This document shows, piece after piece, positions 46,135 to 53,711 of a stretch of 64,000 nucleotides of DNA. Below the pieces are notes generated by a model. That model was not told the DNA's origin and did no database searches. It was given only the letters and a program-made list of their open reading frames with translations. Position numbers and translations under genes: made by a program. Source of the stretch: Sedimentisphaera salicampi (GTDB lineage Bacteria > Planctomycetota > Phycisphaerae > Sedimentisphaerales > Sedimentisphaeraceae); assembly GCF_002117005.1 (NCBI RefSeq), contig NZ_CP021023.1, positions 620,001-684,000 on the forward strand. The letters are read 5' to 3'. The first letter of the stretch is position 1; every line of letters begins with the position of its first letter.

Positions 46135-48774
46135 TTATTCGCACAGCGGTACGAGGTTACATCTCATCCAGTCCGCAGCAAATACAGCCAGATCGCTCAG
46201 ACCGACTTTGCAGTCGTCGTCGAAGTCGTATTCGAGCTGCTCTGTACAGATATTTCCGCCTTCGATATCCACATACATCTGGGCTATCTCTTCCCTGCTC
46301 TTCGGATAGTTCCAAGCCTGGAATTCATCGAGGGCACCGAAGAACTCGCTCGTGTATTCTCTGTCGAATTCATCATTGGAATTCAGGTGTATCTCCTGCC
46401 CAAGCACAAACGGAATTGGATGGGTCTCGGTGTATTCATCAGCCGGCTCAGTATCTGTGCTGACCAGCTCTCCGTTAACATATAGGTACGCGTGTTTCAC
46501 CGGTTCGCTTTCAGGATCCTCAGGATCGTCTGCGTAGGGATCGCCGTCAAACACAAAGGTTACCATATGCCAGTTATCGTAGAGATCATCAATGTCTGCA
46601 AAAGTCCATGCTGAAGTATCTCTCCTCTGATGGTATAACTCGAAACTATTGATTTGATTAACAAGACCGAATCTTCCTGAACCTTCGCCTTCGCCGTCGA
46701 ATCTCCATTCTTTGGCAAAAATTGTCTGCCACCAGCCGGTTACATCCTGCTCATACGGCACAACAGAATCAGCCTTAACCCAGTAGTTAATGGTATAGCC
46801 GTATTTGTAGAAGTTCAGGTCGTTGCTGTCTGCAAGCTCGAGGGCGTTGTAAACAAACTGCGGATTGTTCGGGTCGCCGGCCGTGTCAACTCTCTGGAAG
46901 TCGTATGCCTGACCAACTTTACCAGTATCGTAAGCTGCGCTTCCTGTTTCGCCTTCATTGCCGTTTACGAATGCATCGTATCCGCTTGCAAGCTCTGAAA
47001 GGCTTCCCTCAAATGGGAGGTCAAGAACCTGACGCTTCACAGTAAGCATTGCCTCCTGAGAAACAGTTCCCGCTGCGTTTGTAACCTCGCACTTGTAAAC
47101 TGCTTCATCTGCCAAACTAACTGCCGGCAGAGACAGAGTTGCTGAGGTTTCGCCTGTAAGCTCTGCGCCGTCTTTATACCACTGATATGTCTCAGGGGAT
47201 ATAGAATCCACGGCAACGCTGAACTCCACATTTGTTCCCGCGTCAACCCATACGTCTTCAAGCTCTTCGCCTTCAACGAAAGACGGGAAGCTCTTCTCTG
47301 TTTCGAATGAGTAGATCTTGCTCGGGATAACCTCGCCTGTGCTGAGTGTTTCATCAACTCTCCAGTAGTAGGTTTTGTCTCTCTCGACAACGCCGTCAAG
47401 CGAATAGCTTGTTGTAGAGGCGGGGAAAGTTCCCTGCACGATTCCAGTATCAACCTCGCCTACAGAAGCATCGTTCGGCTCGCAGGCTGCAAGCTTCCCG
47501 AAAGATTCTGAGAGGTAGAGCGTATGATTTGTGATGTCTGGGTTTGCTGAAGCGTAGGAAGCTGTGATCATAGAGCCGTCTGTAGAGGGTGCTCCGATAT
47601 CGCGTCCTGTCTGCCAAGTGAGCGTGCCGTCGATTGAAACGCCTGTCTGCCCGTCTTCGACTGTATCGGGAAGGGCGAAGCTCGGCTCTACAACTGAAAC
47701 CGCATGGAAGCCGTCTTCGGCGCCTGCTGATGTTTCAGGATACTCCACATAGTAAACATCGCTCACGCCGTCTGATGCAGAGATGTAGCCCTCTGTAATG
47801 CAGCTGTCAAGAATGAGTTTCTGAGACTCAGTAAGAGCATCAATAACCATAAAACCTTCGCCGATATTGAAGGTGTTCTGGCTGGAATTAATAAGATCAA
47901 TTCCGCCCTTAGACCATAGCATACCGCCATTCAAGTTAGCAACTGATGTCCCATAGTTTGTAGTGAGCAATTCGCCTTCGGAAATAATGTAGCCGCTGTT
48001 TAAGTTTACTGTGGAAGCGCCGTTTCCGCCGAATTCAACAGGGCTGCCCTGAATAAGGCCGTATGTAACATCGACTGTCGCAGGGGAATTTGTGCCCTGA
48101 TCGTCAAATGTGAACCTGCCGCCTGATGTGACGTAGCCGTAATTCAATGCAATTGAGGCGTTGCTCTCTTCGCAGTAAATCGCACCTTCTGCATCAATAT
48201 AGCCGTTGGTTACCGACAACGTCGATACATCAAGATCCAATGACTCCTTGAGGTTCTGAGCGTCATTACCGAGGATAATTCCGCCGCCGTTGAGGATTTC
48301 GAGTGAACCGCCGTCGATAACTAAATCGTTATCCCAGCTGCCGCCTTTGTTCGGCTCGGGAACACGGAGACCGTAGGTATCACCGTTCGCATTGTTGATA
48401 GTTACCTCGCCTCCGAAGATCTTGAGGTCGTGGTTGGTGTGGTTGCCGGCATTGTCGCCCCATCGACCAAGCCAGCTATACTTGTCTATAGTAAGGGTGC
48501 CGCCTTCATAAACGATAACCTCTTCATTGCTGTTTCCACCGTTAGACATGTAAAGGTGATTACAAACCGCATCAACGCCATCTCTAACGTGGATGGTGGT
48601 CTGGTTATCATCGCCGACATTGTACCAAATATTGGTGCCGATATCCGGAACTGTGCCGCTGCCCCATGTTAGAGGGTCGTCCCACTCGAGATTTCCGGGG
48701 CCGTTTACACTGTCCGCCCAAGCCGGGCCAGCTGCAAACATGGCCATGAGTAGTACAAATAAATACTTTTTCAT
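46135..48774 (-). CDS. Secreted LamG/Ig-domain surface protein with dockerin-like C-terminus 2
   Basis: 879 aa: signal peptide (M-K-K-Y-L-F-V-L-L-M-A-M-F-A-A-G), beta-helix region (about 30-340), fibronectin-like segment, an Ig-like domain (about 510-590: Q-W-Y-K-D-G-A-E-L-T-G, Y-K-C-E-V-T-N-A-A-G), a LamG domain (about 595-830), and a dockerin-like end (D-F-D-D-D-C-K-V-G-L-S-D-L). Same design as the preceding entry plus an Ig domain. AAGGAG precedes the ATG. Its first 82 codons and upstream 240 bp exist in a second copy at 51860-52349. Confidence 0.82.
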   Translation of the reverse strand: MKKYLFVLLMAMFAAGPAWADSVNGPGNLEWDDPLTWGSGTVPDIGTNIWYNVGDDNQTTIHVRDGVDAVCNHLYMSNGGNSNEEVIVYEGGTLTIDKYSWLGRWGDNAGNHTNHDLKIFGGEVTINNANGDTYGLRVPEPNKGGSWDNDLVIDGGSLEILNGGGIILGNDAQNLKESLDLDVSTLSVTNGYIDAEGAIYCEESNASIALNYGYVTSGGRFTFDDQGTNSPATVDVTYGLIQGSPVEFGGNGASTVNLNSGYIISEGELLTTNYGTSVANLNGGMLWSKGGIDLINSSQNTFNIGEGFMVIDALTESQKLILDSCITEGYISASDGVSDVYYVEYPETSAGAEDGFHAVSVVEPSFALPDTVEDGQTGVSIDGTLTWQTGRDIGAPSTDGSMITASYASANPDITNHTLYLSESFGKLAACEPNDASVGEVDTGIVQGTFPASTTSYSLDGVVERDKTYYWRVDETLSTGEVIPSKIYSFETEKSFPSFVEGEELEDVWVDAGTNVEFSVAVDSISPETYQWYKDGAELTGETSATLSLPAVSLADEAVYKCEVTNAAGTVSQEAMLTVKRQVLDLPFEGSLSELASGYDAFVNGNEGETGSAAYDTGKVGQAYDFQRVDTAGDPNNPQFVYNALELADSNDLNFYKYGYTINYWVKADSVVPYEQDVTGWWQTIFAKEWRFDGEGEGSGRFGLVNQINSFELYHQRRDTSAWTFADIDDLYDNWHMVTFVFDGDPYADDPEDPESEPVKHAYLYVNGELVSTDTEPADEYTETHPIPFVLGQEIHLNSNDEFDREYTSEFFGALDEFQAWNYPKSREEIAQMYVDIEGGNICTEQLEYDFDDDCKVGLSDLAVFAADWMRCNLVPLCE

Positions 48775-49014
48775 AAAAAACTCCTTAAAATTAAAAATAA
48801 ATCTTAAAACTGATTCCTAATACCGCATTGGAACCAACTTAAAAAAGCCATTTAGCGAGTATCTCAACCCGCAAAAATACTATCAATCCCTATTTTCAAA
48901 TACAGTCATAGGTTAATATCTTAAGGAGTGCTATTTTTCACTCCTAAGAAGAAAAAAATTAAAATTTTTTGGATTTTTTTCGCATACAGCGAAAAAATCA
49001 GGCCATAATTGCTA
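48525..49014 (-). repeat. 490-bp duplication, copy 1 (upstream of the intact LamG gene)
   Basis: This segment matches 51860-52349 base for base apart from scattered substitutions and two compensating 1-base indels. It holds the first about 82 codons of the LamG gene, the 5' region (48775-48960) and a hairpin terminator (48972-48999). Minus-strand reading goes terminator, promoter region, gene start. Confidence 0.92.
48972..48999 (-). terminator. Hairpin terminator, duplicate copy
   Basis: GATTTTTTTCGC (48972-48983) pairs with GCGAAAAAATC (48989-48999). On the minus strand it is followed by A/T-rich sequence. Its twin at 52307-52334 directly follows uxaE, so this copy is displaced. Confidence 0.6.
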
Positions 49015-49577
49015 CTTAGAATATAATCTGAAGCGCAACATTTTCATCCGCTCGAGAGCATCTCATTTGGTGTCCGATAGTTTAAGCATTTCCTTGGCCT
49101 ATTATTGATTAAGGAGACGGCTTTGTCAATTTCTGCTTTGCTTACTTTCTTAAAATCAGTACCTTTTGGGAAAAACTGACGCAGCAGTCCGTTGGTATTT
49201 TCGTTCGTACCACGCTGATATGAGCAGTACGGATCAGCAAAGTAGCAGCATAGACCAACCATTCTTTCGATCTCCTTAAATCCGCCAAATTCCTTGCCGT
49301 TATCAACCGTTAGCGTCTTTCGTTTGAACTTAGGAATTTTCCTGAATATTCTCTTGGTAGTAACGTTCATACTGGCTGCACTCTTGTCGTCCATTTTACC
49401 GACCAGCAGGTAGCGGGTTTTCCGCTCTACATGGGTGGCAACAAACGAACCGTGCCCCTTGCCGCTTACGGTATCACCTTCCCAGTCGCCAATGCGGCTG
49501 CGTTTATCAACAACTGCCGGACGTTCACTGATCGGAGCTCTCTCCGGTATCCGGCCACGTTTGTCGCTGCTGCCGTG
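49015..49577 (-). mobile_element. IS30-family element, 3' fragment
   Basis: Holds the C-terminal two thirds of an IS30-type transposase (end of the chimeric ORF) plus the bases after its stop (about 49020-49043), which include AATCTGAAGCGCAACA and probably lie within the right inverted end. The N-terminal HTH part and left end are missing, so the element is dead. It abuts copy 1 of the 490-bp duplication. Confidence 0.7.
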
Positions 49578-49973
49578 ATTATTTACTCTCTCTATAACTC
49601 CCATTCCCAGATCATAAGAAGCATAAGAATTCGATACTGCAAGGGGGAAGGATGCTTTTAGAAGCGTCCCTGATGTTCTCCAGTCAATAACATTTTCAAC
49701 ATTTACCTGCCCATCAGAGCTGCTGCAATCCAAAGATACCTTTTGTATGAAAGTGGAAACATCTTTGTCTCCATAGGTTCTGGTAATCTGCAAGGCGGCA
49801 CTCGTACACAATCCATGCATGCCTGGTCTCAGATTCCAGAGCAATTGAATTTTTTGTTCGGCACCTGAAATGACAATCGCATCAAATCCAAACAGAAATC
49901 CTGCCATCGCTGCTGTAATCGACCATACAAACAAGCCTCTGCGTTTCATGCCTTTTCCCTTTTTTAGCCCCAC
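49044..49973 (-). pseudogene. Chimeric ORF: sugar-porter fragment + GH38 alpha-mannosidase fragment + IS30 transposase fragment
   Basis: One uninterrupted 309-codon frame made of three unrelated pieces. Residues about 1-61 are the start of a sugar-porter MFS transporter (M-A-G-F-L-F-G-F-D-A-I-V-I-S-G-A-E, then P-G-M-H-G-L). Residues about 62-131 read as the C-terminal region of a GH38 alpha-mannosidase (V-I-D-W-R-T-S-G-T-L-L-K-A-S-F-P, then G-V-I-E-R-V-N-N). Residues about 133-309 are an IS30 transposase C-terminus with its catalytic acids (W-E-G-D-T-V, V-D-N-G-K-E-F, N-E-N-T-N-G-L). The ATG overlaps the GH32 stop by 10 bases, so the porter was once the next gene in a GH32-porter operon. A functional product is unlikely. 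Confidence 0.82.
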
Positions 49974-51535
49974 ATGGATCTCATCGTCCAGGCCTCCAAG
50001 CCTTTCAGCGTAGCCTCTGTCCCCTCGCCAAACGCGAATAGCTCGATCCGGTCAGCTGGAACAAAGCATTTATGCGTAACCGCCACTCCGTTACAGTAAA
50101 CCTCAAGGATACCCCGGTCAACAAAAACATGCAAGTCGACCGGATCTTTAGGATTCAAAAAATGAGTATTGGCACGTCCTTCGATTCCGAAGCGATTACC
50201 GGAATCAGCCCATATCCTCATTCCTTCCTTCTCAGCATTTGCACGGACAATCAGACCGCAACGCGTAGAAGCTTGCCTGTCAAAAGAGGCGATAATCTCC
50301 AAGGCATCACCCCGGATTGATTGCAAATGTACAGCCTTGTCCACAAGTAAAAACTGTTTTTCAATCTTCTTATTCCCATAACGCAGGCACTGTAACTCCG
50401 GGATCGGATCTTGCCAAAGGCGGTTATCTTTAATCGAAATCACGCGTGGGATCGAATGTGCGGATTCCCAATAGGGTACACCGTCAACCGATGGTGGTTT
50501 GCCGATTTTTGCCCAGCCATGCATGATACGACGTTCCGATCCGTTGGGTCCCTTGTCATCAACCATCTGCGGATTGAATGAGTAATAGTGGCCCGTATCC
50601 ACATCACGCCTCGGTGTCTCAGGTGTAAATTCCATGTTTTCTGCATCATAGTGACCGATCCAGTACGGATTACCGGCGCCAACCATGAAGACATATCTGC
50701 CACCAAGCGGCACCAGGTACGGCAGTTCCCAGTAATCACCATGCTTGATAGACGGCGCGATGTTTTTCTGGAGCGTCCAGTTTGCTAAATCCTTAGATTT
50801 CCATAGCCATGCCGCCCCCTGTCTTGGTTCCTCATTTGTGCAGCCTCCGATGAGTTGGCACCATGTATCGCCCTCTTTCCAGACCTGTGCATCCCAGTGA
50901 ACCGGTGAGTGTTTATTAGGGCGCTGATCGTTGTGCATGACCATCTTCTTTTTGAATGTCACACCACCATCGTCGCTCCACGTGAGCATACCATAAGTTT
51001 CTCTTTTACCACAATTGCCTGTGTATAAACCATAGATTTTACCCTTATGGATTAACGTATTTCCAGAATAAATGCCATTGTAATCATATTGCGTGTCTGG
51101 CCATAAAGCCACCGGCCAATCTTCCCAGTAAACCAGATCATCGCTGACAGCATGTCCCCAGCAGCGTTTGCTGCGCTTCCAGTGGCCCCTCTCATCCAGA
51201 ACCTGCGGGTCAAACTGATAAAACAGATGATATTTCCCTTTATGATAAATGGGACCATTCGGGTCGTTGATCCAACTCTCCGGCCCGGTAAAATGGTAAA
51301 TGGGACGATATGGATCGTTTTTCAGAAACCATTGCCGCAAAGACCTTGCAGCGTATGAATAGATTTTAACATCTTTTGTTTTGATAATCTTACGATATGT
51401 CAAAACAGCATCAGACGCTGATTCCATGCCAAACAAAACCGAATCCATACTGTTGAATCCATAAGCTGCAGTAATACCACCTAAACCTGCCATTTTTACA
51501 AAATCGCGTCGTGACAAATTTTTATTAATATTCAT
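49964..51535 (-). CDS. Tat-exported GH32 beta-fructosidase (levanase/invertase-like)
   Basis: 523 aa with a twin-arginine signal (S-R-R-D-F-V-K-M-A-G-L-G-G). The GH32 nucleophile motif is W-I-N-D-P-N-G-P (about residue 86), followed by F-Y-Q-F-D-P and, in the middle, an E-L-P-Y-L-like stretch (W-E-L-P-Y-L-V-P-L) with the acid Glu. The C-terminal beta-sandwich is complete. It splits fructose from sucrose, levan or inulin in the periplasm or outside. Its upstream region is replaced by an IS4 fragment 25 bp before the start, and its partner porter gene is broken, so the locus is partly decayed. Confidence 0.9.
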   Translation of the reverse strand: MNINKNLSRRDFVKMAGLGGITAAYGFNSMDSVLFGMESASDAVLTYRKIIKTKDVKIYSYAARSLRQWFLKNDPYRPIYHFTGPESWINDPNGPIYHKGKYHLFYQFDPQVLDERGHWKRSKRCWGHAVSDDLVYWEDWPVALWPDTQYDYNGIYSGNTLIHKGKIYGLYTGNCGKRETYGMLTWSDDGGVTFKKKMVMHNDQRPNKHSPVHWDAQVWKEGDTWCQLIGGCTNEEPRQGAAWLWKSKDLANWTLQKNIAPSIKHGDYWELPYLVPLGGRYVFMVGAGNPYWIGHYDAENMEFTPETPRRDVDTGHYYSFNPQMVDDKGPNGSERRIMHGWAKIGKPPSVDGVPYWESAHSIPRVISIKDNRLWQDPIPELQCLRYGNKKIEKQFLLVDKAVHLQSIRGDALEIIASFDRQASTRCGLIVRANAEKEGMRIWADSGNRFGIEGRANTHFLNPKDPVDLHVFVDRGILEVYCNGVAVTHKCFVPADRIELFAFGEGTEATLKGLEAWTMRSMWG

Positions 51536-51560
51536 TGACTTGTATCCTTAAAAAATTAAT

Positions 51561-51865
51561 CACAGCCATCCCATAGAAGAACAAAATATAAGATGTTTCT
51601 TTAAAATTAACGGGGTATGAGTTACACTAATTTCAACAAACTAAGTAAAAATTAGGAGTAACTCATGACACCCGCTAAGCATCAATATACAGTTCTCAAG
51701 CAGATATGCCAACATATTCCTACTAATCTTGTTTCAAAAAATTGTCTCGGTCTTTCGGTATTGACAAGCAATCACGAACATTTTCGTGCTGGTCTCACAT
51801 TGTATCTATGCTTCATGTCCAGATTGCTCACAGCCTCTCGCTGAACGACGTTGCCGACACATTGC
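51561..51865 (+). mobile_element. IS4-family element, left-end fragment
   Basis: About 305 bp that matches the left end of the intact element at 57658, beginning with the same inverted repeat CACAGCCATCCCATAG and the start of the transposase gene (ATGACACCCGCTAAGC). It has small differences after about 51740 that break the frame and ends at CATTGC (51860-51865), where LamG DNA begins. Six bases, CATTGC, occur in both partners, so the join looks like microhomology-mediated recombination. Confidence 0.9.
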
Positions 51866-52109
51866 TGTTTCCACCGTTAGACATATAAAGGTGATTACAA
51901 ACCGCATCAACGCCGTCTCTAACATGAATGGTAGTCAGGTTATCATCGCTGACATTGTACCAGATTTCGGTGGTGATATCCGGAACAGTGCCGCTGCCCC
52001 AAGTTAGAGGGTCGTCCCACTCCAGATTTCCGGGGCCGTTTACACTGTCCGCCCAAGCCGGGCCAGCCGCAAACATGGCCATGAGTAGTACAAATAAATA
52101 CTTTTTCAT
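51863..52109 (-). pseudogene. Truncated 5' copy of the LamG/Ig gene
   Basis: Codons 1 to about 82 of the 879-aa LamG protein (M-K-K-Y-L-F-V-L-L-M-A-M-F-A-A-G signal peptide, D-P-L-T-W-G-S-G-T-V-P-D, H-L-Y-M-S-N-G-G-N-S-N), then the frame runs into IS4 sequence and stops at 51828. A secreted fragment could in principle be made, but it has no function that I can name. Confidence 0.9.
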
Positions 52110-52306
52110 AAAAAACTCCTTAAAATTAAAAATAAATCTTAAAACTGATTCCTAATACCGCATTGGAACCAACTTAAAAAAGCCATTTAGCGAGTATCTC
52201 AACCCGCAAAAAATACTTTCAATCCCTATTTTCAAATACAGAAATAGGTTAATATCTTAAGGAGGGCTATTTTTCACACCTAAGAAGAAAAAAATAAAAT
52301 TTTTTG

Positions 52307-52334
52307 GATTTTTTTCGCATACAGCGAAAAAATC
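52307..52334 (-). terminator. Terminator of uxaE
   Basis: GATTTTTTTCGC (52307-52318) pairs with GCGAAAAAATC (52324-52334), about 20 bases after the uxaE stop. A/T-rich on the far side. Confidence 0.65.
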
Positions 52335-52352
52335 AGGCCATAATTGCTATAA

Positions 52353-53597
52353 TCAGCCAAACAGCGGAAGAATATGGCGATTATATATGTTGTTCGTAAC
52401 ATTTCTGGAAATGCAGTTTTCGTATTGATCCAGCGCAAGAGTATATTCTTCTCCCATTTCAGCAGCAATCTTATAGCCAACATGCAGCAATTGACGCATA
52501 TCTGGATTGAAACCCTTCGAATCGGGCTCATGGCGGATAGCATCAGCGAATTTATCCGAGCTCCAGCGTTGAATCTCTTCTGCGGTAGGCAGGCGTTCTT
52601 TGCTTATATCGATAACAGACCAGTATGGGGCAGTTAGCTCATCAAATCTCTCCAGAGACTCCTTATAAATGCGTTTTGCAATTTCAAGGCCGCCTCCGCC
52701 GGCTTCAGCAAGGCCAATAAGCTCTTCAAGCCAAGTTGTGCCGGCAGTTTTAACGTGAACGCCAGCATTAAATTTCTTCAATGCCTTATTGATTGGTTTG
52801 TAAATCGAAAATTTATCACTGCCGGAATGAACGCTGAGCTTGATATCTTTCGGCAGGCCAAATTCCTCAGCCGCAAACTGAACTACGGCTATATCCTGAT
52901 TGAATTCTTTCTCAAAGTCTGAGGCATCTCCCACGTAGTCAACTCCCTTGTTGAAGCGTCCGGTAAATTTCGGGGCTATCGTTTGCGCAGGGATGCCCTC
53001 TTGAGAAATCATAAGCATTATGAAAAACAGCTCTGCGGGGGTTTGAGGGGATTTGGTTTCATCCATAGAAACCTCGGTGATAAAGCTGTCTCTGCCCTTG
53101 GCCTTCTCTATTGTGCGATAGATTTTCCCAGCCTCTTTTACCGCGTAGAGATACTTATCTGCAATTGCTTCTATATCTTGCGGCGTAATCTGATATTCTT
53201 CTTCGAGCATAGGGATTGTCAGTTTGCCGGCATACTCAAAGGCGATTTCGGTGAATTTCTCCTTTGCCTGCTTTTGCGGGGCCGCTCCGATATAGTCGCC
53301 AATGTCGAGCGTGAAGAAGTCGCTGCATCCGATAAACTCCGATACGCTGCCCATATTGATATGGTCTGCATCCACGTGATAAGCCCCCTGCCAGCCGAGA
53401 GATTCTACGCTTTTATCCGCCTCAAGCCTTACATCCTCAGGGCGGCTGCCGATTGCCTTGTGTTCACGGTGCGATTTATTCCACACCGGCACAATATCAA
53501 TCCCCGCCTCTTTTGCCTGCATAACTGCTTTGAGCTGCCATTTACCCTGACAGCCAAAGCGGTCTCCAACACCGAATGAGTATTTCCCTAATTCCAT
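52353..53597 (-). CDS. uxaE: Tagaturonate epimerase (UxaE-like)
   Basis: About 414 aa, cytoplasmic. The family opening Y-S-F-G-V-G-D-R-F-G-C-Q-G and the segment Y-H-V-D-A-D-H-I-N are typical of UxaE-type epimerases, which convert D-tagaturonate to D-fructuronate in galacturonate use. S-V-H-S-G-S-D-K-F-S-I-Y is another family stretch. Start at 53597 (MELGKYSF) chosen over 53621 because AAGG lies upstream at a suitable distance. No other uronate genes are next to it. Identification is by pattern recall, not by search. Confidence 0.75.
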   Translation of the reverse strand: MELGKYSFGVGDRFGCQGKWQLKAVMQAKEAGIDIVPVWNKSHREHKAIGSRPEDVRLEADKSVESLGWQGAYHVDADHINMGSVSEFIGCSDFFTLDIGDYIGAAPQKQAKEKFTEIAFEYAGKLTIPMLEEEYQITPQDIEAIADKYLYAVKEAGKIYRTIEKAKGRDSFITEVSMDETKSPQTPAELFFIMLMISQEGIPAQTIAPKFTGRFNKGVDYVGDASDFEKEFNQDIAVVQFAAEEFGLPKDIKLSVHSGSDKFSIYKPINKALKKFNAGVHVKTAGTTWLEELIGLAEAGGGGLEIAKRIYKESLERFDELTAPYWSVIDISKERLPTAEEIQRWSSDKFADAIRHEPDSKGFNPDMRQLLHVGYKIAAEMGEEYTLALDQYENCISRNVTNNIYNRHILPLFG

Positions 53598-53711
53598 TTT
53601 TGAGCCTTGTTTATTAAGCAATTTTCATTATAAAACAAACATATTTCAAGCAGATAATTTTATACTTAAAATAACATTATGAACAGCAAAAAATTCATCT
53701 AAAACAGAAAA

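Larger units (their letters stand above)
51860..52349 (-). repeat. 490-bp duplication, copy 2 (next to uxaE)
   Basis: Same 490 bases as 48525-49014. Here it lies directly after uxaE, contains the uxaE terminator, and ends at the IS4 fragment, which cuts off the gene after about 82 codons. This is probably the original location because the terminator is next to the gene it serves. Confidence 0.92.

Noticed and set aside
49014-51863. Composite transposon flanked by two IS elements
   Set aside because: Each side has only a fragment of a different IS family (IS30 and IS4), with no matching outer ends or target duplication.
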